Positions 1 through 11,855 of a DNA stretch of 41,225 bases are shown piece by piece (positions within the stretch are counted from its first letter, which is position 1; each line of letters begins with the position of its first letter). Origin of the DNA: Phialocephala subalpina (Eukaryota > Ascomycota > Leotiomycetes > Helotiales > Mollisiaceae); NCBI GenBank assembly GCA_900073065.1, contig FJOG01000051.1, forward strand, positions 275,260 through 316,484. The letters are read 5' to 3'. The notes beneath the pieces were generated by a model. It ran no database searches and was not told the DNA's origin. It saw only the letters and a list, made by a program, of their open reading frames with translations. The translations under genes were made by a program, and so were the position numbers.

Positions 1-464
1 CAGAAAGTGCCATCCGCACAGCGAGTCAACTGAGCGGTGTTCTTGACTGTGTTTAACTTGAATCATCGATCCGCCGTCAGTTTCATCTTCTCGTCATCGT
101 AGTCCAACAGTAAGGAGAGGACGCACAGCTTCAGAGACGCAAATGTTCCCCAGGCAATTCGGACTCTTCAATGTTGGATCTGTACAGAAGTCACGATAGT
201 ACGTGCTTGTTCCATTCTGCCCGGCTTGTGTACGAAGACCATTGGAGTGTCAGAGATCGTTGCCAACTGTATCGCCAGAGGTGGGATTGAGCTTGCAGCA
301 CATGGATTCGATTCCATCGACATTAATGCAGGGTGTGTTGGATGACGGGCCAACAGTGACGCGTCCGGTGCATAGCATACAGATTGAGTGACGCTGGCGA
401 AAAGTGAGAGGATGGCAAGGCTGCTAAGAAATGAGTGGGCACAGAAAACTTGACAGCCTGCCAT
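1..464 (-). pseudogene. Broken small secreted cysteine-rich protein gene, partial
   Basis: The reading frame starts at 464 with a hydrophobic signal-peptide-like stretch (residues 8-27) followed by a CYAPD motif. Fungal secreted proteins of this kind continue with spaced cysteines (CC, a C in SNGL context, CTDP, SPNC). Those motifs are all present here, but after CYAPD they lie in another frame. The shift fits loss of one copy of a tandem GGAC. A TGA then stands exactly where a cysteine codon (TGC) is expected, just before HSNGL. An intron of about 42..126 follows (donor GTGCGT), and the next exon, with NTAQLTRCADG, runs off the window. Seen: frame shift, stop, cysteine pattern. Inferred: former secreted protein of unknown role, now a pseudogene. 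The rest of the gene is outside the window, and sequencing error is possible for either lesion. Confidence 0.6.
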
Positions 465-1104
465 GTTTACGGAAACTTTGGTTGCAAAGCTTCATACGTA
501 GAACGGCACAAAACATGAAGCTCCGGAAACAACGCAGAAACAAAAGTGCTAGTAATAATGATGATAGAATTGTTCAGTCAAGACAAATTAGAACGAGGAA
601 TCTCAAACACGACGACGAGAGGGAGAACGTAACGTAAAGTACGACGCTGAACAGTGCACACTCGGCACAACAATAACAGCAAAACCTTCAGATGGGACCT
701 CTAATCACCAAAGTGCTGTGCTTCAACGCCCGACAAGGCAGAGCCTCAACAATGGCCAGGCAGCAAAGTCTATATTCGCGTCAGTCATATCGCAGGTATT
801 CGATCAGGGCATATGATTCGCCAACCGCGAAGCGTCCTGGAAAACAGCCGGGACCTGAATGCAAGCAACCGAAGCGAGCTTGAGGAAAACGTGGATACCA
901 ATGGTTATCTCAAGCCATTGCAGCCCTAGGCAGGCTGTGCGCTGCAAAGTTTGAGAGTCGAAGTTGCACAAAATGCAAAGAGCATGGACAAGGAATAGAA
1001 AGCAATCCCGTCAGAGAACGAAAGAGGCAACAAATCGCAGCTTCACTGGAGCGAGATGCTAGAAACAAGCTAAGGGCACCAATTTTGAAGTTCGAATCGC
1101 ATCT
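465..1104. other. Intergenic, no gene seen
   Basis: This stretch of 640 bases has no reading frame resembling a known protein and no clear splice structure. It lies upstream of the broken secreted-protein gene at its left and downstream of the carboxylesterase at its right, so it can only be assigned as promoter and 3' flank. Confidence 0.5.
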
Positions 1105-2804
1105 TTAGTCGCTGGCAAATATCGCCCCAAGGTCCACCAATTCTCTCCAGCGCGAGTCCTTTTCCACCTCCACTGTACATTCAGGGGTGGCCAGTTTCAT
1201 CTCTTCGATGGAGCTAGTTCCATGATGATAGCTCGAGTCGTTGACAAACGCAACCAAGATGGAGATCCAATCCTCGAGTAACTTCCTCTCTTTCGGAGTT
1301 GGTCCATGCATGATAGAGAAGCTGAGATTATAGTCAACAAAGATTTCGGTATCGGGTCGAAGGGTAACACTTACTTCCAAAACGGCCTATCCATAGCATG
1401 AGATACCCCGAATGACTTGGGCGCCACTTTTTCAGTGATAAATGAAAGCCTGTACGCTATCCGATACCTCCAAATATCCTCAATCTCCACCCCATGCTTG
1501 ACCAAAGTGTCAACCAAGGCTCTAGAAGGAGCTCGGACTTGACCATCAGAGATGATTCTCCCAAACAGAGCCCTCCATTCTTCCACATCGTCGGTTTCTG
1601 GTAGTGGGTAGTGCCGCGAATTCAAGATTCGATCAGTCGTTGCTGGAGCGTAGTAATTCGAGATCTGCAGTCTCAATGACTCCAAATTTCCTTCCGTTGG
1701 ACTGTTGTACGTAGCGTAAAGTGTCTCTTCATTGAGAACCTCACCGATGAGAATTTTCATCTTACGTCTCTTGAACTCTTCCGCAAATCGACCGTCGTTC
1801 TGGTACTCGACCATGCCAGAATGAATAAAGAGATCGTCTGTGATTGGACGAAATGTATGGTTCTTGAGATGTTCGATAGCGGCGAGCAGCTCTTTGAAGC
1901 TCAACTTTCGAAGCTCATCAAGTTTCTCGAGAGCAGAGAGTGTTTCTGATATGTTGAAGTATTCACACAGCTCATTAAACTGCGGCTCAGACTCCTCAAT
2001 TGTCTTCGGCTGAGCAGGAATCGTATTCGAACACATAAAGAACCTGTGAAACGGCTCGCTGGTGCCTTCCTCAGCTGGTCTCCGAAACTCATGCAGCACC
2101 TGAGCATGAACACTATAAGCACCCGCACTCCTCCCCGCCAGCGTGATATTCCCAGCATCACCACCGAAAGCTTCAATGTTGTCCCTCACCCACTCAATCG
2201 CCAACCTCTGATCCCAGAGCCCAAAATTACCTGCTGATTCCCCGCCGCTCTCTTCTACTAAAGCTTTCCCGGCAAGAAAGCCGAATACATTGAGCCGGTA
2301 TCCGATCGCGACGACGATGGCGTTCAACTTCCCCGTTGAGATCAGCTCTGTGGGATTCATGCTGACATCTTGTGAAGGATCACCCATCTGGAACCAGCCT
2401 CCGTGAATCCAGAGATAAACAGGCCATTTCTTCCTCTTGCTTTCTCCGTCCACGCTCGTGATGCTACCCTGAGGAAATCGTTCGACAGGCGTCCAGATGT
2501 TGACGATCAAGCAATCCTCACTGAAGGTATCTGTGCCGTCAGATTCCGCGACGTGAAATCCTTTCTGGGGACAGACTGGACGGAATTGAGTCGCGTCGAA
2601 TGGTTGACCTTCGTCGCCTGTGTAGGAGAATGTTGCTGGTAGTGGCCGTGGTTTCCGCCAACGATGGTTTCCGACTGGTGGGAGGGCGTACGGGACACCA
2701 GCGTATCGGCGTGATTTGTTGTCGGATTGGATGCCTTTGATTCTGCCTTTTTGACCAAGATCGAGAACATAGTCCGTTGTGTTGTATGATACTGTGTTCC
2801 CCAT
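1105..2804 (-). CDS. Type-B carboxylesterase, cytoplasmic form
   Basis: Two exons, 2804..1375 and 1321..1105, joined across a 53-nt intron (donor GTAAGT, acceptor ATCTCAG, phase 2), give 548 residues, normal for alpha/beta-hydrolase carboxylesterases. Visible motifs in order: SEDCLIVNIWTP (about 95-106, the carboxylesterase B signature), the oxyanion HGGW (134-137), the nucleophile elbow GRSAG with Ser226 after FGGDAGNITLA, an acidic GEVLNEETLY stretch (354-363) likely holding the catalytic Glu, and GVSHAMDRPFW with the catalytic His469. The intron joins W to NFSIMHGPTP, restoring the usual C-terminal region. There is no signal peptide; the start MGNTVS fits an N-myristoylation consensus. The enzyme should hydrolyse carboxylic esters, substrate unknown. 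It is followed upstream by a DAL5-type permease on the same strand. The arginine in GRSAG (usually E or Q) is typical of one fungal subfamily. Confidence 0.9.
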
Positions 2805-3291
2805 CTTTGAATTCAGGTCATCACCTCAATTTGGTGACGGGGACTAATATATTTGATATCTTTACTAGGTATTTTCGTCATCAGTCAGTTTGATTTGTTA
2901 AAGAACAGGAACTTATTTGCGATTGAGATGGTAGTGGTGTTATATTAATTGCCGCTTTTTCCCTCAGTGGGGGAGCTCCACCTTGAACTGCTGTCGAAAG
3001 TGGGATGAATGCACTCTCCGCTCTGATGCTGCATCCCGGCCACCTTGCGTGATTCGGGTCCGAAGCCGAAGGCGACCCTGAAATTTTGTTTTGAGCACAA
3101 AAATGTCGCCACAGATATGACATAGTTTCGATTCTGAAGATCCGAAGTTGTATCATTCAACGATGAACGAGAAAGCGACTCTCATTATCCTCCTCCCCTT
3201 TTCCTGAACAACCATCAAGAGAGTTGCAACGCGGTACGGCTGTTAAAATATGTCGACAAATCTCTGTATTCCTCGGTAGTTGCCACTCATA
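2805..3291. other. Intergenic: esterase promoter and permease 3' flank
   Basis: These 487 bases separate the esterase start (2804) from the permease stop (3292), both on the minus strand. No coding pattern is seen. It should hold the esterase promoter and the permease terminator; no specific element was recognised with confidence. Confidence 0.45.
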
Positions 3292-5100
3292 TCAGACACT
3301 ATACCTGAAATGCACATTCTCAAAATCCGTCATATCACTCTCCGCATTCAAATGTCCCTGATGCGCCGACTCCTCCTTCGTCATACCCATCGCCTCAACC
3401 AACCTATCCCTCCTCCTATTCTGCCAGATATCTATCCAATCATCAGCACTCCTCTTTCACCCCCTCCTTCTTCCTCTGTACACAAGCAAAACAAAAAAAG
3501 AAGACTTACAATACCCCCTCCAAGCAACCATCAACAAAAACTCCAACCCATACATACACGAACAAACAATAATAGCAGGAATATACCTCGGCGCATCTTT
3601 GGCCTGGAAGACTTGCGCACCGACTGTGTTTCCAACGCAATAGGCGATGAAGATTACTGTGCTGGTCACGGATTTCTTGGTTCGACCTGCTACGTTGGAG
3701 GGGAGGAGTGTCCAGATCACTATAATCGAAAGTTAGTGAGGGGAAGGTGTAAGGAGGGGGAAGGGCGAGAATGTACAGGGACCTGCAACATTGCCGATGA
3801 TGGTGATGAAGTACATTCCCCATCGAGTCCAGAGATGTCCTTCTTTTGGGAGGAGGGCTAGGGCAAGCATGCCGATGAAGGCGGGGATGACGGAGATCAT
3901 CATGATGTAGACTATTCTCCTCAGCACCCATCTTCCCGCTTCAAAACAAAGCAAGTGAACTCACATCTCAACCCTGGTTTTTTCAGGGTGATGTAACCAA
4001 CGATGACGAACCACGTAATCGACAGCAGCTGCTGAGGAATCTTCCCCTTGACAATAGTATCCAGTGCCGAGAAGCCGAAGGAAACGTAAACCAGATTTCC
4101 GAACGCAGTGGTACCGCCATTCGGGATCGAATTGACGATCACTAGGAAGAAAAAGAAGTACGTCTGCGGATCTCTAAACGCAGTCCTCACTTGATCCCAT
4201 TTCCACCCCCTCTTCTGCGCATCACTCCCCGTCTGACTATCCACCACCCTCGCATACGCCATACGTTTCTCATCCGCACTCAGCCATCGCACCTCTCTCG
4301 GTGTACCGAAAATAAAATACACGAACACAGAAAGGCAAATAGTAAGGCTGCCGAGAAAGAGAGAAATGCCCTTCCATGGAGCAAGTCCATCAGGATGGCT
4401 TTGTGCCTTTCGGCCAATACCGTAGTTTATAAGGGATGTAAGGACGTCCATGCCCGAGTTCGCAGTACCCCAGATTACGGATCGCATCGCGTGTTCGTCA
4501 ACGGTGTAGAAGGAGGCCGTGAGAATTAGGAGGGCGGGGTAGGTTGTGGATTCTGCTATTCCTTGGAGGAAGCGGAGGATCATTAGGTCTGTGAAGTTCT
4601 TCGCGAACGCGATGCATAGCACCAGCACCCCTACGATCCAATCGATCAGTCACTGCTCACCTGTGAAGATATGGAAAAAGGAAGAGAGACCTACCCCAGA
4701 TGAGCATCGAAATCGAAACAGTTTTGCCGATGTTAAACTTTTGTAAGAGATAGTTTCCAGGTCCTTCAGCGACGAGGAAAGCGATGTAGAAAACAGAGCT
4801 GAGCCATGAGAATTGTTGGCCAACGAGATGGGTGTCGGTTCGTAGACCGAAGGTGGCTTGGGTTGAGACTGAGACTTTGTCTGCGTATTGGGTGCCGGAG
4901 CAGATCCACATGAGAGGGAGGATGATGAAGTCGATTTTACGAAGGAGTTTGCGGTATTGTTCGGGCGTGTATTCACCTTCGGCGGCGTGGATGATGTCGA
5001 GTGTTACATCTCCGATTTTGCCTTCTGAGATGGACGGAACTGGGCCCAACTCATGCGACTCGACTGCTTTGGAGATATCGGGCACTGCTTTCGATTCCAT
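3292..5100 (-). CDS. MFS permease, DAL5-like anion:cation symporter
   Basis: Five exons are read: 5100..4695, 4630..3965, 3911..3777, 3719..3510 and 3431..3292 (518 residues). All introns have GT-AG ends and phases that keep the frame. The third donor is ambiguous: GTACAT at 3776 or GTCCCT at 3782, a difference of two residues. Features typical of the DAL5/TNA1 family: a hydrophilic N-terminus with LLRKID before helix 1, ADKVSVSTQATFGL after it, LRFLQGIAES (helix 4 region), SNVAGRTKKS in helix 10 region, and the family ending WQNRRRDR then ENVHFRYSV. Such proteins import small carboxylates, allantoate, nicotinate or similar anions with protons. The gene sits between two carboxylesterases on the same strand, so a role in taking up an esterase product or substrate is a reasonable inference. 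Substrate cannot be told from sequence. Confidence 0.9.
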
Positions 5101-5491
5101 CGTTGCGAACCTGGATTCACCGTACAGCAGAAAGAAAGATTGAGAAGCAAAGAAGACAAACTTTGGGATGAGAAAAGGTACCAGAAATCAAAAGTAGGTA
5201 CGATATACCTATCGTTATCAACCCCACCTTTGGCGAGATACAACATTGAACAAGGGGGAACGAGATAACAGAGGAGCTATTAACGAGTTTGCCGGAACGG
5301 CCCTCTTGGCCGATCCCCCACTTTGACTTCGGAGGGTCTCACCCGATGATCAACATCGTGAACTGAAATTGCATGTTGGATGCATCATTGTAGTATAGAG
5401 ACGAAGCAAGAAACGAAACAAAACTTTTGCTGTATTATATAATTTCATCCTCTTGCCTGAACACGACGGGGAATGCCACTTGGCATCTCGC
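5101..5491. other. Intergenic: permease promoter
   Basis: These 391 bases lie between the permease start and the stop of the next esterase, both minus strand. They contain a CGG-N9-CCG inverted triplet (listed separately) about 200 bases upstream of the permease start. Nothing coding is seen. Confidence 0.45.
5298..5312. promoter_or_regulatory. Inverted CGG triplets with 9-base spacer (possible Zn2Cys6 site)
   Basis: The sequence is CGG, nine bases, CCG, with the symmetry continuing one base pair pair inward (CGGCC/GGCCG). Inverted CGG triplets with a fixed spacer are the usual targets of Zn2Cys6 dimers, and a Zn2Cys6 gene lies at 9650-11855. Seen: the triplets and the position about 200 bases upstream of the permease start. 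Inferred: binding. A short palindrome like this can occur by chance. Confidence 0.2.
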
Positions 5492-7646
5492 TCATCCCGA
5501 ATAATAAGTCAACGGCCACCCAAGGGCAGCACACTGCTCAACATCCCTAAAAGCCACCTGTTTACTCCGCCACTCCAACTCTCTCATCTCAGCACCCTTC
5601 TTGACTGGTTGCCACAACCCGGCCGTTTCGATCTCCATCGTCGTATTCGTATATCCTCTCGCTTTCAGCAGACCTGGGTCTGGATTAGGATTATGGCTTC
5701 TTGCGAAACTCGCCCAAGAATCGAGAATAAATTGTGAAAAGCTCAGGTCGTTCCAATCTCTCAATGGGAGTCCGTTGTACCAGAGCGTGCCGAAGACGTA
5801 GTAGAGTTCCCCGGAATGGCATTTGAAGTACTCTTGATTAGGATCGCCGAGCGGGTATTCGGTTGTCTTGGGCGCATCACAAACTGGGGCGTTGGGGTCG
5901 AATCCTGGCGTTTGGTAGGAGCGATTGAATTCGTAGAAGTATTGATCAGGTGCGAAGACTTCATACAATTCTGCTGAGTAGGCGGCTGCTTGATCGATAC
6001 ATCTGAAGATGGTGTCTGTGCCGACTCGTGATGTAACATTGAAGACATCAAGAGATGTGTTGGTGCTCGATGGTTGAGGAAACAAAGACGAAGGGATGAT
6101 CGATGTGGCATTGAATCCATCGCTGTCGAGCGACGTGGTCAAGTTGGTGGTCTGGACGTAGGAGATGATCGCAGCTCCATCATCTCGCATGAGACCTTCC
6201 ATGATATGAACGCCTCTCAAGGCAGGGTTGGCGCTACCGTTCAGTAATAGCTCCGAGGAGGTGAGATATGTTCCATCCACAACCAGGTACCGTGCCACAG
6301 TTGGAAGTGACACAAGAGTAGATGCATCGATACCTCGAAGGCAATCGGCTTGTGAAGCGGCTACCGAACAATTGGTGGCGTTCAAGATGGAAGTAGCAGC
6401 CATCGTCATCTCGGTCCCAATGCTCAACCATGACGAGTACGTTGTACCGTATCCACCACCGCCCAAGTTACTCTGTGCAATCGCGCCTTGAAACTTCCCA
6501 GCTGATTTTGGTGAGGCGAGTAATGCTCGAACGGAAGCTGCGCCTGCTGATTGGCCGAATACAGTGATTCTGTCCGGATCACCGCCAAAATCTTGAATAT
6601 TCTTTCGCACCCACTCCAAAGCGTTGATCTGGTCCGCGATGCCAAAGTTGCCTTTCGTGACACCATCATCGAGGGCCAGGAATCCCAACGTGGACAGTCG
6701 ATAATTGATCGCGACCATTACGACATCGCCTCTCGACGCCATGTTTCCTCCATCGAAAGTAGGATCATTGCCGGTTCCGCCAGTGAATGCACCTCCGTGG
6801 ATCCAGAACATGACTGGCTTCAGCTTTTGAGCTGGAGCTCCAGCGTGAGCTGGCAGATACGGAGTCCATATGTTTAAGAACAAGCAGTCCTCTGATCCCC
6901 CTCCAGATTGTACACATTGTGATCCATAGGATGTCGCACTGGCATTATTTCCTGTCCCAGTGTATGCAGTCGAGTAGGTAAATCTTTTCGGCTGGGGCGC
7001 ATATCGAACGCCGAGGAAACGGAAGCTCAGTCGGTCTCGGAATCTGAAGAGCAAGACGGTTAGTGCTAGTTGGAGGTCGACCAAAGAAGCTGTGACATAC
7101 CCAGTGATGTATTCCTTATTCGAATGAACAGTGACCTGCCATTGTGCACTCGCATTTTGAGTGGAAGAGTCGGAGAAGGGGGCCGATTGAGTGCAGAATG
7201 CAGGTAGCCTTGAATGAGGACTGAGGGTTGAGTTGTCCCAGATGTGGCCTCGCCCGTCAATGGCTCTCGGAGTGGTATTACTTGGAGCTATCCAGTATTG
7301 CTGATTGGCAGAGTAGTTTGAGGCGTATGCCAGGTAGTCAAGATTGGCCTGGATAGATGTTGTCTCCGTCTGCGGACTCCATAGCTGCTCGCCAAGAGCT
7401 GCACAAACGTCTGCAGCTGATTCTCGAGATCTTGAGTCCAACAAGATAATCGCAGAGCCGGCCGAAGGGCTTTGGGGACCTGCAGAAGATGATATTAGCC
7501 AGGCACCTCCTTTGAGATGGTTGCAGCTTACCAAGAATATCATTGTTGATCAGGATGGTAAGATCCGACCCAAGAGAGTTGGGAGATGGCACTGCATGAA
7601 CCAGCTGCGTTGCAGCAGCAAAACCGAGAAGGACCGCGGCAAACAT
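5492..7646 (-). CDS. Secreted type-B carboxylesterase with N-terminal extra domain
   Basis: Three exons, 7646..7532, 7479..7101 and 7043..5492, give 681 residues. The second intron (7100..7044, 57 nt, donor GTATGT) is a multiple of three and stop-free, so a naive reading keeps 19 extra residues. Start: an upstream ATG at 7703 is in frame, but Met at 7646 opens a classic signal peptide (MFAAVLLGFAAATQLVHA). Residues of roughly 30-150 form a separate cysteine-poor domain (DVCAALGEQLW, LPAFCTQS) resembling the C-type-lectin-like N-terminus of some fungal esterases. The catalytic part shows SEDCLFLNIWTP, HGGAFTGG, FGQSAGAAS (nucleophile Ser), EGLMRDDG (probable Glu) and CHSGELYYVFG (His). Many N-x-S/T sites fit a secreted glycoprotein. 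It probably cleaves esters outside the cell. The gene is intact, on the same strand as the permease. Confidence 0.9.
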
Positions 7647-9649
7647 GGCAAAACCCTCTTGGAAGGTGTACAAGGAAGAGAATGAGGCTGACAATGACTT
7701 CAAAGCATTGTCCTGGGGTCAGATGGTATACCTACCAAGAAATGAGCAGTGGGAAAATAGAAAAGATCTACATTTAGGTCAATCATTGTCGAAATGAAGT
7801 CCTCTCCGGTAGCCCGGGAGGGCAATATCGAGGCGTTCGTGGATAACCACTAGCAGGATATCTGCCGGTGCAAAAGGAGGGGATTGTGGAGGCTCTTGGC
7901 GGGGTAGAGTGCAAAGATGGAGAAGGAGGAAGAGGGCTTCCAAGGTCAAAACGGTGCTGATCAGAAGCTAGAACAGCAAACACGAACGAAATAGGTTTCT
8001 CCGAGAAGGAGCAGGAAAAATGTTTGGCTCCGCGCAGAACTAAGACGACGCGGACTGGAGGAGGGCGTCACCAAGACTTCAGGCTGAATGAGAGAAGATG
8101 CACAAGCAGGTCACAAGCAGGTCCCGAGAAGAAGTGCGAGATTAGCGAAGTGAACGATGTCGGAGATAAGATTGATCCGGGACCGAGGAGCCGCACGTGA
8201 TACTAGAATAGATGAGATGATCTAGAAACCCGAAAGAAGGACTTCTAAAGCTCTTGATATGTTTCAAGACAAGCTGGTTTAGGATCTTAGATGGTTCTGT
8301 TGTAAAAGTGGGCTGAAGACTTTCAAACTCAGTAAGAGGAGCAATATCGGATGAATGGATGATCCGGGATCGAACTGCAGCACGTGATCGTGGAAAATTG
8401 AGCTGATCAAAGGGGCGAGAGAAACGTCCGACTATCTCCTGATACGGTCCTTGACACAGGGGCGGCATGTTTGCCTATCATGTAGTTAGGCTAGAAAAGA
8501 GGCCAAACACTCCCAAAATTTGGTAACATCTCAAATATCACGAGAACTTCCACCCTCCTCGGCCTCGCTTCCGACCCTGCTCAGGAACGCCTTCAACACC
8601 TTTCAGCCACATGGATGTCAGCCTCGCATGCCATGCCGCCAAGGACTTTATGCACGTCGTCAGTCAAAGAGGAATAGTTTCCAAGACCCCAGTCAACGAT
8701 CCCACTCAAATCCACGCTTTCAGCGATACAGCAGTCCTGAGCAATCTCGAGAATGTCTCTCATGCCACCATACTTTCAATATTTCGTCGGACGCGGAACG
8801 CTGTTGACCGCATTTCCTCCAACTAGACACTCTCTCTGTACATCGTCACCCGCGTCATTCGCGCTCTCCGCACATTTCCATACCGAAATCATTCCACGCG
8901 GTCAAGGAAACAGGCGTGGTCGAGCATCTTGATATTCCTCGGTTGCCTCAAAGGGCCGACCTCTGATGCGCTTAATCACCAAATACGGCGCGGTCATTGG
9001 ATGCAACATCCACAAACCCCACTATCCCACTCCAGAGTCCTCAGCTCGCACTATCCAGAGAGACTTTCGCCTAGGACTTGTTCTTCCATTCCGCTGTCAT
9101 GATACTTTTCCCCCTTTGCATATTCTTCCCCAGCATTTCTCCAGACTCCGTCACCTGCAACCCTTCCCCAGTTCCCCTGACCTCCAGACTGCTGGTTAAT
9201 ATCGACAGTCTCGCTATGACACCCTGTTTCTAGAAGGGTTCCCTTCGGCCGTTACCTACCGAACCCCAGATTCACAACCGCTCGAACCTGCATGAGCCAC
9301 CGTGGAGCACACCCAGCGCCCCCAGCACCCCAAAGCCACCCAAGGGTCTCTGGCGGGATCCTCATTGTCCCTCCATTTGGAGCACATCGTCTGATCTACC
9401 AATCCAAACCCCGGATTTGCATCTCACCCAACCTTGCAGCATCGTACCCTAGTCAGCGAGGGCACGGGGCAAGTAATCAATCTCTCTCCAAAATAGATAT
9501 GGGACACTCGTATCAACAACGCTCCGCCCTCATCTTCCTCACACGCAAGCGTAACGCATAGAAATTGCTTATGTTCTATGGGCTACATCGTCGACCTCAA
9601 ATACATTTTATCCATTTGACCAGACGTGGATGACCACAACTGCTGAAAT
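7647..9649. other. Intergenic between divergent esterase and transcription factor
   Basis: About 2 kb separate the secreted esterase (leftward) from the Zn2Cys6 gene (rightward), so both promoters lie here. Several short open frames exist (for example 8611..8826 on +) but none resembles a known protein or shows splice support. A diverged direct repeat with CACGTG boxes is listed separately, and CACAAGCAGGT is repeated in tandem at about 8101-8122. The 8.5-9.6 kb part is C-rich on the + strand, as in fungal 5' untranslated regions. Confidence 0.45.
8174..8388 (+). repeat. Diverged direct repeat ending in GCACGTGAT
   Basis: Two related segments, 8174..8201 and 8361..8388, share GATCCGGGA, then CGA, then AGC(C)GCACGTGAT in the same order, with scattered differences between them. 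Each ends in an E-box CACGTG. They lie 187 bases apart in the divergent promoter region. They may be paired regulatory sites or the remnant of a small duplication. Confidence 0.35.
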
Positions 9650-11855
9650 ATGCCAGGCAGCATGTCGAGCTCATCGCCGGAAGCTTCCCCAACCTCAGCA
9701 ACTGGTGGCGGGAGGCACTTCTCTATGACCAGAGACAAATTCGGCATCGACATCCCGTCACCACATCTCCAACTAGTTACGAATGGTGCCATAAATGGGA
9801 ATTTAAATGGCAATTTGAATTCTCCCAACCCTCTCAAGTCACCTACCAACCGCCGCATGCAATCCTTTTCCCGCGAAGGAATTCTAGGATCGGCACAAAA
9901 AGCAAGAAACCTATCACAATCGTCCGGTGATCGGGAATCCATGGGCAACGGGCTCAAACAAAATAGTGACGATGGAATTAATCCGTTGAAGAGACGCAGC
10001 ACCGATGCAGGCATCGATTATCCGAGGAGGAGAGCCACTATTGCTGTATGTACCATCTCCACCGAGACATTGGAGTTGGCTCACAATCTACTAGTGTGAA
10101 ATATGTCGCTCTCGCAAATCACGATGTGATGGCACGAAACCAAAATGCAAGCTTTGCACTGAGCTGGGTGCAGAGTGTATCTATCGGGAGCCCGGAATCA
10201 AGCTCGACGCTGGTGACAAGCTTATCCTGGAACGACTCACCCGCATCGAAGGCCTACTCCAGAACAATTTGATCGGCCAAACCACGAGTCTCGCTCTCTC
10301 GACCGGATCTCCATCAATCAATGGGGCGACCACCATCAGCAACGAGGAGGTCATGATGCAGAACGGCAACACATTTGTATCCATGATCCCCGCTACAGGT
10401 CTTGGCACTTGGAACGCCCCTATGAATATTTCTACGATGCCAAAAGTTCACACGAACGCAGCCCTGCATCTTTTGCAATGGCCTCTGATCAGGGACCTCG
10501 TTTCACGACCTTACGATCCTCAAATTTTACTCCAGCTCGAGATGGCAAGAGAGCCTCTTGCACTCTCCAAGACTCCTTGTCTCGATCTTTCCAATACCTC
10601 AGCATACATCGAAGCATTTTTCGCCAAGGTCAATGTCTGGTACGCTTGCGTTAATCCATTCAACTGGACGAGTCATTATCGCATTGCACTTTCGAACGGG
10701 TTTCGCGAGGGTCCAGAGAGCTGCATCGTGTTGTTGGTGTTGGCGTTGGGTCAAGCGAGCTGCAGCAGTAGCATTTCCCGAGTCGCACCCAACGAAGATC
10801 CTCCAGGACTACCATACTTCGCGGCAGCATGGGCACTTCTTCCCGGTTTGATGACCCGAAATTCAGTGCTCTCAGCTCAATGCACTGTTCTCGCATCGGC
10901 ATATTTGTTCTACCTCGTTCGTCCCCTCGAGGCTTGGACGCTTCTCAGCAGCACGAGCACCAAACTCCAACTTCTCCTTAGCGCTCCCGGAAGAGTGCCT
11001 GCTGGCCAGAGAGAGTTGAACGAACGAGTCTACTGGAATGCACTGCTCTTCGAGAGTGATCTCCTAGCTGAGATGGACCTTCCTCACTCAGGGATTGTCC
11101 AATTCGAAGAAATGGTCGGACTTCCAGGAGGCTTCGAGCCCGAAGACGAAGAATGCGTCGGTAGAGATGAGCTCTGGTACTTCCTCGCCGAAATCGCCCT
11201 CCGCCGCCTCCTCAACCGCGTCAGCCAACTCATCTACTCAAAAGACTCCATGTCCTCAACTCAAAGCCTCGAACCCGTGGTCGCAGAACTCGATTTCCAA
11301 CTCGTCCAATGGTACGACAGTCTTCCCCTCGCTCTCCAATTTCCTGATGCTCGAACCACGCTTGCGGACCCCGTGCAAACAGTCCTACGACTACGATATT
11401 TCGCATGCAGAACAATCATCTACAGACCTTACATCCTCGCCGTCCTAGACAACGAGCACGCAGCTATGGATCCTTCAGTCCGCGAAAATTGTCGCAAGTG
11501 TCTCGAAGCCTCAATAAGGCAGCTCGAGCACATCACTGCACAGTAAGTCCACACCCATGATGTTTGCATGTGGCACGAAACTAACAAGCACAGTCACGCC
11601 GGTCACATGCCTTATCTCTGGCAAGGAGCATTATCCATCGTCTCGCAAACCCTCCTCGTGATGGGCGCAACAATGTCACCAACACTCAACGGCATTATCT
11701 CGTCTCTCGTCTCTCCTCGAGATAGCGTCGATAGAATCATCAACGACGTCGTCATGGAGATCGAGCGCTACGCCCATTTAGCGCCTAGTCTCTCCCTCTC
11801 AGCTGAGATAATCAGAGAAGCAGAGATGCGACGACGCAACTACCTCGGTGGCTGA
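9650..11855 (+). CDS. Zn2Cys6 transcription factor
   Basis: Three exons, 9650..10045, 10095..11542 and 11594..11855 (introns of 49 and 51 nt, GTATGT and GTAAGT donors), give 701 residues. The zinc cluster begins at the first codon of exon 2 (residue 133) with spacing C-x2-C-x6-C-x6-C-x2-C-x6-C (CEICRSRKSRCDGTKPKC and following), which is why the open frame running past 10045 is rejected. A leucine-rich dimerisation stretch (LILERLTRIEGLLQ) follows. The middle homology region (fungal_trans) is visible around PFNWTSHYRIALSNGF. The first 130 residues are Ser/Asn-rich and low complexity, as in regulatory tails. It should bind CGG-type sites as a dimer. It is the nearest regulator to the esterase-permease-esterase group, so it may control them; this is inference from position only. 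Confidence 0.92.

Noticed and set aside
3280..3861. 193-codon + strand open frame
   Set aside because: It is antisense to exons 3-5 of the DAL5-like permease, which has correct splice sites and family motifs; the + frame resembles nothing.
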